From NCBI GenBank assembly GCA_024233135.1, contig JACKPZ010000021.1, forward strand, positions 7,860 through 71,859: DNA of 64,000 nucleotides. The letters run 5' to 3'. Numbering within the stretch: the stretch's first letter is position 1; every line of letters starts with the position of its first letter. A model generated the notes under the pieces. That model was not told where the DNA came from. It saw only the letters and a program-made list of their open reading frames with translations, and made no database searches. Shown here in pieces: positions 7,968 to 17,173 of this stretch. The position numbers and the translations under genes were made by a program. This stretch comes from Akkermansiaceae bacterium (GTDB lineage Bacteria; Verrucomicrobiota; Verrucomicrobiia; Verrucomicrobiales; Akkermansiaceae).

Positions 7968-8684
7968 ATGATCCCGTTCATTCGAAGAGTCCGGATGCTT
8001 CCGGTGTTTTTCGTCGCCGCCCTCGCACCAATGGCGAGCCAGGCGCTCGAATTGCCGCCCGAGATTGTGACCGGGTTGGCCGCGGACCGGTTCCGCGATC
8101 GGGAAAATGCGGAGACAGAGTTGCTTGCGTGGGCACGGCAGCGTGCGGACAAGGCGGCGGATCTCCTTTTCTCCGAGGCTCAGGAGAATCCGGATCCTGA
8201 GGTTCGCGGGCGCTGTCTTTCCGTTCTCAAGGATATTGTGAACGATGAGTATCTTCGAGAGGGACAAGGTTACATCGGTATCTTGATGCGAAACGAAGTG
8301 ATGCTTGTGCCTGGAGACGAGCGTCTTCGCAGGGTCATTCGGGTCATGCAGGTGGTTCCGGAATCGCCGGCGGAAAAGGCAGGACTTGCCGTTGGTGACA
8401 TCATCGCCGGAACTTCCGAGTTGAAATGGTATGACGGGGAGGCCTCCGAGCAGTTCGGGAAAGCGATTCAGGAGCTGAAACCAAGAACCAAAGTAGTCTT
8501 GAAGGTGCTCCGCGACCATGAGTCGAGGGACGTTGAGGTCGTGCTCGGGCGCCGTCCGCCGGCGGCCGAAGCCGCATTCATGAATGGGGATCCCGAGGCC
8601 GCCATGGAAGCCGCGGAGCATGCCCGGGAGGCGTTTTTCAAGGACTGGATCAAGCGGCACAAAGCCGGGAAGAACCCGGAATGA
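7968..8684 (+). CDS. Secreted PDZ-domain protein
   Basis: The 238-residue protein begins with a hydrophobic signal (RMLPVFFVAALAPMASQALE), followed by a helical segment that resembles a HEAT-like pair (residues 30-95) and then one PDZ domain (about 100-195), recognisable from VVPESPAEKAGLAVGDIIAG. There is no protease domain. It sits 44 bases after the Wza-like gene and upstream of the PDZ-containing protease Prc, so it may act in envelope quality control or help a protease choose substrates. That role is inferred. The C-terminal 40 residues are charged and helical. Confidence 0.78.
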   Translation: MIPFIRRVRMLPVFFVAALAPMASQALELPPEIVTGLAADRFRDRENAETELLAWARQRADKAADLLFSEAQENPDPEVRGRCLSVLKDIVNDEYLREGQGYIGILMRNEVMLVPGDERLRRVIRVMQVVPESPAEKAGLAVGDIIAGTSELKWYDGEASEQFGKAIQELKPRTKVVLKVLRDHESRDVEVVLGRRPPAAEAAFMNGDPEAAMEAAEHAREAFFKDWIKRHKAGKNPE

Positions 8685-8761
8685 TCCGTTTTGGAAATCG
8701 ACAATTCTTCAGTGCGTGGCACATTCCTGAAAATTCAACCCAATCTCCGCGTTTGACCCTT

Positions 8762-10999
8762 ATGACCTTTTCACGGATCCGGAACGCCGCTTGCGCTGCG
8801 ATTGCCGCCACCTTGTCGTTTTCCGCGTGCGCTCAGCAGGCGGACTTCAATGAGGTGGGCCGGCAGATGGCGATCATGCTGCAGAACAGCCACTTCGCGA
8901 GGCTCGACTTCGACGAAAAGCTCAGCCAGCGGTTCTTGGACGACTACCTGCGTGATCTCGACTTCCAGCGGCTTTATTTCACGCAGAAGGACATCGACCG
9001 TTTCAATGCGGAATACGGCGACCGGCTCCACAACCTCCTCCTTCAGGGCAACAGCATCGCAGCCGCCAAGGACATTTACGGCACTTTCCAAGCGAGGGTG
9101 GAGGAGCGCGTTGCCCAAGCGGACGAACTCCTCAAGGGCGAGTTCGATTTCACCGAAAAGGAAACCGTCCTGATGAGCCGTAAGGACGCGCCGTGGCCGC
9201 GGGATGAAAAGGACGCGGCGGACATCTGGAGGCGGCAGATCAAGGAAGCGGTGCTGGCCGAGGTATTGCGGCGCGAAATGATCGCCAAGCTCGCCAAGGA
9301 ACAAGGCAAGGATGATCCCGGTGCGGACGACCGCAGCCCGAACGAAAAGGTGGCCTTGCGCTACAAGCGGTTCCTCGCCAGCGTGCAGGATGTCGATGAG
9401 GAGGATGTTGCGAATTACTTCCTGAGTTCCGTCTCACGGGCCTACGATCCGCACACCGAGTACATGAGTTACCGCGAAATGAGCCGTTTCAAGGACGGCA
9501 TGCGGAATGAACTGGTCGGAATCGGTGCTTTGCTTCAAGGGGAAGAGGATGGTGCGACAAAGATCAAAGGCATCGTCGTTGGTGGCCCCGCGGATCGCGA
9601 GGGATCTCTCCGGCTCAATGATCGGATCGTCGGTGTCGATACGGTGAACACCGGCCGGACGGAGGACATGGTTGATATCATGTTCATGAAGATCGACAAG
9701 GTGGTCGACCTGATCCGCGGCAAGGAAGGCACCACGGTGGCCCTCAAGGTGGAACCGGCGGGCGGAACTCCGGGGGAAACGAAGATCATCCGCATCGAAC
9801 GCGATCGTGTTGAGATGAAAGACGAGCAGGCAAGCGGCGAACTGATCGTCGTGAAGCGGGACGAAGGAAGTGAGAAACGTGTGGGGGTCATCACCCTCCC
9901 GTCGTTTTATGCCGACTTCGACGAAGGCAAGGTTCGCAGCTCCGTGGACGTCGAGCGCATCCTGAAACGGCTCATCGAAGAGAAGATCGACGGATTGATT
10001 CTCGATCTCAGGAACAATGGTGGTGGTTCTCTTGAGGAAGTGCGCCGGATGACCGGTTTCTTCCTCGAACGCGGGCCGGTGGTCCAGGTGAAGAACACCT
10101 TGGGCCAGATCCAGGTGAAGAATTCCGAGAACGGCAAGCCGATCTACAACGGACCGATGGTGGTCATGACCGACAAGAGCAGCGCTTCCGCGAGCGAGAT
10201 TCTGGCAGGCGCGCTTCAGGATTTCAACCGGGCGGTGATCGTCGGCGAGAGTTCGACTTATGGCAAAGGAACGGTGCAGCAGCCGATGGACATCGGGCGC
10301 ATGCTGCCGTTGTTCGCCGTGCGGAACCGCGCCGGATATCTGAAGGTCACGATTCAGAAGTTCTATCGGCCGTCCGGTTCATCCACCCAGCTGGACGGCG
10401 TGGCCTCGGATGTGCAATTGCCGAGCATGCTTGATGCGCTGGAAGTCGGCGAGCGATACATGGACCACGCGCTGCCGCACGACATGATCCGCAGGGCTCC
10501 GGACTTCAAACCGCTGGATCCCCAGAACCTGTTTGTCGAGAGGCTCAAGGAACTCAGTCAGAAGCGGGTCAATCTCAGCAAGGACTTCCGATACATCATT
10601 GAGGACGTGATGAAAACGAAGGAGCGCATCAAGAAGAACATCGTTTCCCTCAACAAACAGGAGCGTGACGAGGAACTTGCCTCCAACGACGCCGAGCAGA
10701 AGGAACGCAATGTCGAGCGGCGCAAGCGCTTCGCCGAGATGACGAAGGCGGACAAGGACCGTTTTACCTTCTACAAGGTCACTCTGGACGATCTGGAGAA
10801 AGGTGCCGATCTCAAGTCTTACGATCCGTCCGACGATTCCGGCGACTACATGCGCCGTGCCAAGGAGGAAACCGAGGAACTTGACGAGACACCGGAATGG
10901 CCGACCGGGCTCGACCCGGAAAAGCGCGAGACGATCGCGATTGTCGGCGATCTGATCGAGTTGACGGACAATGCCCGGATGCTCGGCACCTTGAAGTAA
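8762..10999 (+). CDS. prc: Tail-specific periplasmic protease, S41 family
   Basis: The 745-residue exported serine protease degrades or trims proteins from their C-terminal tails. It shows an N-terminal helical domain, a PDZ domain (about 265-350), the S41 catalytic core and a long charged C-terminal domain as in E. coli Prc/Tsp. Catalytic residues align as Ser near 476 in SASASE and Lys near 502 in YGKGTVQQ. The signal peptide ends in SFSACAQQ; the Cys could be a weak lipobox, but Phe at -3 makes this doubtful. The ATG at 8762 gives a clean signal peptide, while an upstream frame to 8681 adds nothing recognisable. Confidence 0.95.
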   Translation: MTFSRIRNAACAAIAATLSFSACAQQADFNEVGRQMAIMLQNSHFARLDFDEKLSQRFLDDYLRDLDFQRLYFTQKDIDRFNAEYGDRLHNLLLQGNSIAAAKDIYGTFQARVEERVAQADELLKGEFDFTEKETVLMSRKDAPWPRDEKDAADIWRRQIKEAVLAEVLRREMIAKLAKEQGKDDPGADDRSPNEKVALRYKRFLASVQDVDEEDVANYFLSSVSRAYDPHTEYMSYREMSRFKDGMRNELVGIGALLQGEEDGATKIKGIVVGGPADREGSLRLNDRIVGVDTVNTGRTEDMVDIMFMKIDKVVDLIRGKEGTTVALKVEPAGGTPGETKIIRIERDRVEMKDEQASGELIVVKRDEGSEKRVGVITLPSFYADFDEGKVRSSVDVERILKRLIEEKIDGLILDLRNNGGGSLEEVRRMTGFFLERGPVVQVKNTLGQIQVKNSENGKPIYNGPMVVMTDKSSASASEILAGALQDFNRAVIVGESSTYGKGTVQQPMDIGRMLPLFAVRNRAGYLKVTIQKFYRPSGSSTQLDGVASDVQLPSMLDALEVGERYMDHALPHDMIRRAPDFKPLDPQNLFVERLKELSQKRVNLSKDFRYIIEDVMKTKERIKKNIVSLNKQERDEELASNDAEQKERNVERRKRFAEMTKADKDRFTFYKVTLDDLEKGADLKSYDPSDDSGDYMRRAKEETEELDETPEWPTGLDPEKRETIAIVGDLIELTDNARMLGTLK

Positions 11000-11023
11000 G
11001 GCAGCGGTTTTCCGTTCGTCCCC

Positions 11024-11731
11024 ATGTCAGGAGTTGCCGGGAACCTCCGTGAGATCCGCCGACGGATCGACGCCGCATGCGGCCGGGCGGGGCGGGATCC
11101 CCGGTCGGTCGAGTTGGTCGCGGTTTCCAAGACCTTCGATGCGGATGCCGTGCGGGATGCGGTCGCCGCAGGGCAGACCGTTTTCGGAGAAAGCCGTCTT
11201 CAGGAAGCGGAGCCGAAGATCGCGGACGTGGGGGGCGATCTTGAGTGGCATTTCATCGGGTCGATCCAGCGGAACAAGGTGCGCAGGATTCTTGGTTGTT
11301 GCCGCGTTCTCCACTCCGTCGACTCGCTACGCCTCGCCCGGTACGTGTCGAACGTGGCGGAAAACCTGGGCGTCAAGCCGGGGGTCTTTCTTCAGGTCAA
11401 TCAAGCCGGTGAGGAAAGCAAAGGGGGACTGACGCCGGAGGAAATCCGGACCAATCTGCCTGAAATCGCAACTTTGGAGTCCATCGAACTCCTGGGGTTG
11501 ATGGTCATTCCTCCGGCCGCCGACGATCCCGAGGTCGCGCGCCATTGGTTCCAGGAGTTGCGGGAACTCAGGGACGAACTCGCTGTCGCCACCGGGATCG
11601 CGCTACCATGTCTGAGCATGGGCATGAGTGATGACTTCGAGATCGCTCTGGAAGAGGGTGCCACCCACGTGAGGGTGGGCTCGGCGATTTTCGGCGCCCG
11701 CAGCTATCGGGTGGACGGCGAGTTGGGCTGA
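11024..11731 (+). CDS. yggS: YggS/PROSC-family pyridoxal phosphate homeostasis protein
   Basis: The 235-residue protein binds pyridoxal phosphate and buffers vitamin B6 and amino-acid pools; it has no proven catalytic reaction. The PLP lysine is Lys36 in LVAVSKTF. Other family marks are FGESRLQEAEPK, WHFIGSIQRNKVR, HSVDS and the C-terminal LSMGMSDDFEIAL with GSAIFG. It starts 24 bases after prc and is followed 15 bases later by the DUF971 gene and then recG, so the four genes may be co-transcribed. Confidence 0.95.
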   Translation: MSGVAGNLREIRRRIDAACGRAGRDPRSVELVAVSKTFDADAVRDAVAAGQTVFGESRLQEAEPKIADVGGDLEWHFIGSIQRNKVRRILGCCRVLHSVDSLRLARYVSNVAENLGVKPGVFLQVNQAGEESKGGLTPEEIRTNLPEIATLESIELLGLMVIPPAADDPEVARHWFQELRELRDELAVATGIALPCLSMGMSDDFEIALEEGATHVRVGSAIFGARSYRVDGELG

Positions 11732-11746
11732 GTCCAGACTCCGGGC

Positions 11747-12067
11747 ATGGCATTGACTTTGGAACACTGCGCGGTGGTGGGCGGAGAATTGGCGCTGGCC
11801 TTCGGCGATGGTAGGGAGGCTTTCCTGCCGCTTCCCATGCTGCGTCGGGCCTGTCCCTGCGCTTCCTGCCAAGGGGAACCCGACGCCCTCGGCAGGGTGA
11901 TCCGGCCGATGGTGGATCACGGGGCGGACGCGTTCGAAATGAAGGGAATCGATGTCGTAGGCGGATATGCGATCCAGCCGCGGTGGGCGGACGGTCATGC
12001 CACGGGTATCTACACCTTCGCCTATCTCCTGAAACTTGCGGGGCTCGACGGGAGCCATCGTCCGTGA
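11747..12067 (+). CDS. DUF971 protein (GBBH-like N-terminal domain)
   Basis: The 106-residue protein is a single DUF971 domain, the fold found at the N-terminus of gamma-butyrobetaine hydroxylase and in plant HCF101. Visible marks are LRRACPCASCQGE, whose cysteines could hold a metal, and the closing WADGHATGIYTFAYL. Stand-alone bacterial members often sit near iron-sulfur or P-loop genes, but their role is unknown. It lies between yggS and recG with 12-15 base gaps, so it is probably in the same transcript. Confidence 0.87.
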   Translation: MALTLEHCAVVGGELALAFGDGREAFLPLPMLRRACPCASCQGEPDALGRVIRPMVDHGADAFEMKGIDVVGGYAIQPRWADGHATGIYTFAYLLKLAGLDGSHRP

Positions 12068-12079
12068 ACGAAACGATCC

Positions 12080-14134
12080 GTGTCTTCCGCTCCGCTGCCA
12101 CTGTCCTCGCTCGATATCGCCTCCGCGAAGGAGCTTGAGGCCTTTGCTGCCGCGGGGATTTCCGTTGTGGAGGATTTGCTGGGCCACTTTCCAAAGCGGT
12201 ATGAGGACCGACGCCGTTTCGATGGATTCCCGATGCAGGCGAGCGGCGAGCCGGTTTGTTTGCGCGGTCTCATTTCGGACACCACCAACAGGCGTCTTGG
12301 TGGCGGCGGGAGGATGTTCGAGGCCAGTGTGACAGGCGACGGTGCGAACGGATTGGGTCACGGGCGGATCACTTGCCGCTGGTTCAACATGCCGTTTCTC
12401 AGTCGGATGCTCGCGGCGGGAATGGAGGTCGTGCTCTACGGCAAGGTGAAGGATGTGAAAGGCCGGCTCTTCATCGATCATCCGGAATTTGAAATCCTGC
12501 CGGAAGAAGGCGATGCCGCGCATTCCGTGCATCTCGAACGAGTGGTGCCGATCTATCGGAACATTTCGGGAATTCCCCAGCGGCGGCTGAGGGAATCCAT
12601 GTATGAAGTGCTGCAGCGGCCCGAATTGAGTGCCTTCGAATGGGATGCACCGCTGGAAGGCGGCGGTTCGAAACAGGATGCCTACCGGCGGGCTCATTTT
12701 CCAGAGCCGGAGGAGGCCCCCCGCGATGCGTTGCGGCGCTTCGCGTTCGACGAGTTCTTCCGGATCCAGATGAACGTGCTGTGGCGGAAATCCCGGCACG
12801 AACGGAGAGCCGGCAGGGTGCTCGGACGGAAAACCGAACTCCTCACCCGCTTCTATCAGAGTCTTCCGTTTGGTTTCACCGAGGCTCAGAAACGAGCGGT
12901 CCGGGAGATTTTGGCGGACATGCGCGCGCCTTCGCCGATGAACCGTCTGTTGCAAGGTGATGTCGGTTCAGGCAAGACCTTCGTCGCGATGTCCGCCATG
13001 TTGCTGGCGGTTGATTCGGGGGTGCAGACGGCTCTCATGGCCCCTACGCAGATCCTCGCGGAACAACATTTCCTGACATTCCGCCGCTGGCTCGCACCGC
13101 TTGGTGTCCGGATCGCATTGCGGACCGGCAACCGTGAGGACGCCTCGCATCTGGAGATCGAGGGGGCCCCCCAGATGATCATCGGCACGCACGCGCTGCT
13201 CTATTCCGGTGGCGACTTCCTCGATCTCGGTCTCATCGTCATCGATGAGCAGCACAAGTTCGGTGTCAGCCAACGAGCCATGCTGATCGACCGCGGCACG
13301 GTGCCCGACGTTCTCGTGATGACCGCCACTCCGATTCCACGGACCCTGACGATGACGCTCTACGGTGACCTCGATGTATCGCTCCTTGACGAAAAACCGG
13401 AGGGCAGGGGGAGCGTGGTGACCGGTGTCCGCAGCAATCCGAAGCAGACGGACGTCACGGCGTTCGTTCGTGAACAACTGGATGCGGGCCGGCAGGCATA
13501 TCTCGTCTATCCATTGGTGGAGGACTCCGACAGTCTCAAGGTGGAATCCGCCACCGAGGCGTTCGAAAAATGGCGCAAGCGGCTCCCCGGTTTCGCGGTC
13601 GGCCTGATCCACGGGAAGCTACGGCCGGAGGAAAAGGAGGAGGTCATGCGGCGGTTCCGCGATCATCAGATCCACGCGCTGGTGGCGACCACCGTCATTG
13701 AAGTCGGTGTGGACGTTCCCAACGCATCCGTCATGTTGTTGCACCACGCCGAGCGGTTCGGCCTCGCGCAGCTCCACCAGTTGCGTGGTCGCATTGGCCG
13801 AGGCGGTCACAAGGGTTACTGCGTTTTGCTGACCGATGGAAAAAACCCGGAGGCATTGGAGAAACTCGCCGTGCTGGAAGCCAGTTCGGACGGCTTCGAA
13901 GTCGCCGAGGCGGATCTCCGGATGCGTGGCCCCGGCGATGTGCTCGGAACGCGCCAGAGCGGCCTCGGCGGTCTGAAGTTCGGCGATTTTCTTGGCGATA
14001 CCTCGTTGTTGGTCGATGCACGGAAGTTGGCGGAGTCGGTGCTCGCTGCCGATCCCGAACTATCAGGTAGGCACCAGCGGCTGAAAGCGTTGATCGTTTC
14101 GGAACCCGCGGCCACCGAGGTGTTTCGTGATTGA
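12080..14134 (+). CDS. recG: ATP-dependent DNA helicase RecG
   Basis: The 684-residue helicase regresses stalled replication forks and processes branched DNA. It has the N-terminal wedge (OB-fold) domain, the Walker A motif LLQGDVGSGKTF near residue 295, the DEQH box IDEQHKFG near residue 390, TATPIPRTL, and the C-terminal helicase half with QLRGRIGRGG. The length fits the family. The start is a GTG at 12080 that follows the DUF971 gene by 12 bases. It ends 18 bases from the convergent methyltransferase gene. Confidence 0.97.
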   Translation: MSSAPLPLSSLDIASAKELEAFAAAGISVVEDLLGHFPKRYEDRRRFDGFPMQASGEPVCLRGLISDTTNRRLGGGGRMFEASVTGDGANGLGHGRITCRWFNMPFLSRMLAAGMEVVLYGKVKDVKGRLFIDHPEFEILPEEGDAAHSVHLERVVPIYRNISGIPQRRLRESMYEVLQRPELSAFEWDAPLEGGGSKQDAYRRAHFPEPEEAPRDALRRFAFDEFFRIQMNVLWRKSRHERRAGRVLGRKTELLTRFYQSLPFGFTEAQKRAVREILADMRAPSPMNRLLQGDVGSGKTFVAMSAMLLAVDSGVQTALMAPTQILAEQHFLTFRRWLAPLGVRIALRTGNREDASHLEIEGAPQMIIGTHALLYSGGDFLDLGLIVIDEQHKFGVSQRAMLIDRGTVPDVLVMTATPIPRTLTMTLYGDLDVSLLDEKPEGRGSVVTGVRSNPKQTDVTAFVREQLDAGRQAYLVYPLVEDSDSLKVESATEAFEKWRKRLPGFAVGLIHGKLRPEEKEEVMRRFRDHQIHALVATTVIEVGVDVPNASVMLLHHAERFGLAQLHQLRGRIGRGGHKGYCVLLTDGKNPEALEKLAVLEASSDGFEVAEADLRMRGPGDVLGTRQSGLGGLKFGDFLGDTSLLVDARKLAESVLAADPELSGRHQRLKALIVSEPAATEVFRD

Positions 14135-14152
14135 TCCGGCGGCGGCTGTTGT

Positions 14153-15319
14153 TCAGACCACGCGGCCCCAGAGCACCTTGAGATAGCGGGACTCGGGGTA
14201 GTTCGAGAGATTCGGATGGTCGCCACCCGCACCGGTGCGGTCGAAGATCTGGATCCGGCGGTTGGTGCGGTGGACCGAGTTGATGACGATCCGTTCGAAG
14301 GCGTCCGCTCCAAGCTGCCCGGAACACGAACACGTGACGAACAATCCGCCAGGAGCGACGAGTTGGACGGCGAGCTTGTTGAGATCGGCATATTTCGCCT
14401 GTCCTGTTTCATCCTCACGGCCGTGAATGAACTTCGGCGGGTCCGCGATGACGAGGTCCCAGGTCCGGCCGTTCTGGATCATCGTCCGGATCCATGTGAA
14501 GGCATCGGCGTGGGTGAACTTCACGCGGCATTGGTTGAGATTCGCGTTGCGCACGGCCATGGCGACGGCGGCCTCGTCGAGGTCCACGCCGGTCACATCC
14601 GCCGCGCCTGCGAGGGCGGCGGAAATGGAGAATCCGCCGCTGTAACAGCAGAGGTCGAGCACGCTGCGGTCCTTTGCCAAGGTTCCGAAGTTGCGTCGGT
14701 TGTCACGCTGGTCACAAAAGAATCCGGTTTTGTGGCCTTCGCTGAAGTCGATCTCATACCGAATCCCGTGTTCGTTGATCCTCACCCTGCGGATCGGGTC
14801 TGACTCGACTCCGCCGCGTTTCGGGATGCCCTCGACGCGCGCGAGCTCGGGATCGACGGAAACGACCACGCGTTTCGTATCGAAAGATTCGTGCAGGAGC
14901 GGAAGCCAATCCGGCAGGCGCTGCCATGCCGCGAGGTTGGTGATCTCCACGGAAAGCACGTCGGCGAACTTGTCCGCTACAAGCCCCGGAAGGAAGTCCG
15001 CGTCGCCGTGGATGGCGCGGTAACTGTCGGTTTCCTTGTCAAGGGCGAGGATCTCGCGGCGCAGCGTGGCCGCCTTGCGGATGGCGGTCTCGAAAAAGCT
15101 CTCGTCGATCGTTTCCTCGCCATGGCTGACGATCCGCAGGGGCATGCGTGATCTCGGGTTCCAAAGGCCCCAGCCGAACGGGTTTCCTTCCTTGTCGAGC
15201 ACCTGCACCAAGCTGCCGGCGACCGCGTCGCGGGAGACCTCGCCGATCATTTTCGGCCAGATCGACGGATGGTAGGTGAGCGATTTGATGCGGACGCTGG
15301 GCACGGCGCGAATACGCAT
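14153..15319 (-). CDS. Class I SAM-dependent rRNA methyltransferase, RlmI-like
   Basis: The 388-residue protein joins an N-terminal PUA-like RNA-binding domain (residues 1-80) to a Rossmann methyltransferase. SAM-binding and catalytic motifs are DLCCYSGGFSISAA, the acidic VTGVDLDEAA, VIADPPKF (motif IV) and TCSCSG. E. coli RlmI makes m5C in 23S rRNA, and this protein probably does the same class of reaction, although its target base is not certain. It is divergent from the RsmB/NOP-type gene, with 89 bases between the starts. Confidence 0.92.
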   Translation of the reverse strand: MRIRAVPSVRIKSLTYHPSIWPKMIGEVSRDAVAGSLVQVLDKEGNPFGWGLWNPRSRMPLRIVSHGEETIDESFFETAIRKAATLRREILALDKETDSYRAIHGDADFLPGLVADKFADVLSVEITNLAAWQRLPDWLPLLHESFDTKRVVVSVDPELARVEGIPKRGGVESDPIRRVRINEHGIRYEIDFSEGHKTGFFCDQRDNRRNFGTLAKDRSVLDLCCYSGGFSISAALAGAADVTGVDLDEAAVAMAVRNANLNQCRVKFTHADAFTWIRTMIQNGRTWDLVIADPPKFIHGREDETGQAKYADLNKLAVQLVAPGGLFVTCSCSGQLGADAFERIVINSVHRTNRRIQIFDRTGAGGDHPNLSNYPESRYLKVLWGRVV

Positions 15320-15371
15320 CAGGGGGGATCGGATGTCGATGGTTTTCGATCCCCAAAGCGGTGCGTTTCGA

Positions 15372-15400
15372 TTGCATGTGGTTCGTTTTTCCCGGAGCGT
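15372..15400 (+). promoter_or_regulatory. Candidate promoter of the RsmB/NOP methyltransferase gene
   Basis: TTGCAT (15372-15377), 17 bases and GAGCGT (15395-15400) are followed by CCGCGGAA and the ATG at 15409. It is a variant of the TTGnnn-17-TAGCGT-CCGC pattern seen elsewhere in the window. Confidence 0.4.
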
Positions 15401-15408
15401 CCGCGGAA

Positions 15409-16590
15409 ATGAAGATCCACCGAGTCCTCGCCGAAGCCTGTGTGTCGATCCTCCGCGAGGTATTCCGCAACCATCGTGTGCTGGATCGCGAACTGGCGGC
15501 GGCGTTCGAAGCGAACCGCAAATGGGGGAAACGCGATCGTTCGTTCATCGCGGAGACGGTGTTCGAGGTGACACGATGGCGCAGGCTTCTCGCGGCGCTC
15601 GCGGGTTGTGACGAGATCCGGGCTCTCTGCGCCGCGCAGTGGGTGCGCATGGAGTTTGAGATTCCTGACTGGTGGAAATCCGGGGCGGCATCGGCAGATG
15701 AGATCCTTTCGCGGATGGAGGCGATGGCGGATCTGCCGTTCGCCATCCGGGAGTCGATCCCCGATTGGCTGGATGAAACCGGGCGCGCGGAGTTGGGCGA
15801 GCGTTGGGAACCCGAAATCGAAGCCCTCAACCGTCGCGCCCCGGTCTATCTGCGGGTGAACCGCCTGCGTTTCGAAATCGAAGACGCCATCGGGTGGCTT
15901 GCCGGTGAGGGAATCGACGCGGCCCCCGTCGATGGTGTCCCGGACGCGCTCGTCCTGCCGTCGGGCAAAGTGCTGCCGAAATCGCTCCGCAATGACGGAC
16001 GGGTCGAGATCCAGGATGCGGGTTCGCAGTTGATCGCACCGATGCTGGCGCCTCGACCGGGCGAACGGATCATCGATGCCTGCTGCGGAGCGGGCGGAAA
16101 GGCGCTGCAGATCGCCTCGCTCATCGGCAACGACGGTGTGATCCACGCGCTGGATGTCGATGCGCGCAAGCTTGATGAGTTGCGGCACCGCGCCCGCCGC
16201 GCGCGGGTTTCGTGCATCCGCACGGCGCCGATTCTCGATGGTACGATCGAAGGATTCGCAGGAAAAGCGGACCGACTGCTGCTCGATGTTCCGTGTTCCG
16301 GTCTCGGAACCTTGCGACGCCAGCCGGATCTGAAGTGGCGTCTCAAGCCGACGGAGCTCGAACGCATCCGCGAGGTTCAGAACTCGATTCTCGCCACCTA
16401 TCCGGAGATGCTGAAACCCGGCGGTACCTTGGTGTATGCCACGTGCTCGATCCTGCCGTCGGAGAACGCAGGCGCCGTCCGGAAACGAATCGACGAGGGT
16501 GGATTCACCCTCGTCGATGAAAAGGTCATCTCGCCAGCGGGCCTCGGATTCGATGGATTTTACGCCGCGGTGCTGGTGAAGGACGCCTGA
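15409..16590 (+). CDS. RsmB/NOP-family RNA cytosine-C5 methyltransferase
   Basis: The 393-residue enzyme puts a methyl group on C5 of a cytosine in rRNA or tRNA. An N-terminal NusB-like helical domain (residues 1-140) is followed by the Rossmann core with DACCGAGGKALQIA. Both family cysteines are present: DVPCSGLGTLRR (motif IV) and YATCSILPSENAG (motif VI, the attacking Cys). The ATG at 15409 is chosen because residues before it, from a GTG at 15361, do not resemble the family. The HiPIP gene is convergent, six bases away. Confidence 0.94.
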   Translation: MKIHRVLAEACVSILREVFRNHRVLDRELAAAFEANRKWGKRDRSFIAETVFEVTRWRRLLAALAGCDEIRALCAAQWVRMEFEIPDWWKSGAASADEILSRMEAMADLPFAIRESIPDWLDETGRAELGERWEPEIEALNRRAPVYLRVNRLRFEIEDAIGWLAGEGIDAAPVDGVPDALVLPSGKVLPKSLRNDGRVEIQDAGSQLIAPMLAPRPGERIIDACCGAGGKALQIASLIGNDGVIHALDVDARKLDELRHRARRARVSCIRTAPILDGTIEGFAGKADRLLLDVPCSGLGTLRRQPDLKWRLKPTELERIREVQNSILATYPEMLKPGGTLVYATCSILPSENAGAVRKRIDEGGFTLVDEKVISPAGLGFDGFYAAVLVKDA

Positions 16591-16596
16591 GAAGAC

Positions 16597-16959
16597 CTAC
16601 TTCTTCTCGGCCGGTGCCGCGGGAGCGGCCGGTGCGGCGGCGGGCTTCTTCGCAAACGCGGCACACCATCCGGCGGCCGTCACGATTTTGCCTTGGAAGG
16701 CGGTGCATGGCCCGCTGGCATCGCCCGCTTTGCCGGTGTAGAGCGCGCAGTCGGAACACTTCTGATCCGGCTTGTGCTGCGGGTACTTGGTGCCGTCCAC
16801 CTTGGTGGTGTCCTTCTTGTATCCGAGGGCCATCGCGGTGGGATCGGTTTCTTCGAGTTCGGCGGGTTTCGCATCCTCGGCGAAAGCCTTGGCGCTCAGA
16901 AGAACCGGGGCGCCGGCGGTTACCATCAGGCTGCGGAGGAAGTGTCTGCGTGTGTTCAT
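16597..16959 (-). CDS. High-potential iron-sulfur protein (HiPIP), Tat-exported
   Basis: This 120-residue periplasmic electron carrier holds one 4Fe-4S cluster. The four cluster cysteines are Cys68, Cys71, Cys85 and Cys99, with the family spacing CSDC, then C, then GWCAAF. The signal peptide has a twin-arginine motif (TRRHFLRSL), as expected for a protein folded with its cluster before export. A low-complexity Ala-Pro-Lys tail follows the last Cys. HiPIPs usually pass electrons from the bc1-type complex to a terminal oxidase or reaction centre; the heme A synthase gene at 60911 agrees with a respiratory role. The start is the ATG at 16959, which keeps the Tat signal intact. Confidence 0.93.
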   Translation of the reverse strand: MNTRRHFLRSLMVTAGAPVLLSAKAFAEDAKPAELEETDPTAMALGYKKDTTKVDGTKYPQHKPDQKCSDCALYTGKAGDASGPCTAFQGKIVTAAGWCAAFAKKPAAAPAAPAAPAEKK

Positions 16960-17173
16960 GGCAAGGTGTTGGGTATCGGAATGATCGGCCGGATGGCTCG
17001 CCGCGGAGGTGCGGCACCACGGGCCGCTACAGGCAAGCACATCCGGCAGCGGAGTCCAAACGGAAATCCGGCCGCGCGCTGATGGGATTTTACGAATTCC
17101 TCCGCATATTCCCCAGAGCTTCCCGAGCAGGTTCCCACTTGCCGAGGGCCGATGCTCGGACACAATCTCCGGC

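Noticed and set aside
8825..8845. Prc as a lipoprotein (Cys in FSAC)
   Set aside because: Phe at position -3 is unusual for a lipobox, and a normal signal-peptidase site fits equally well.
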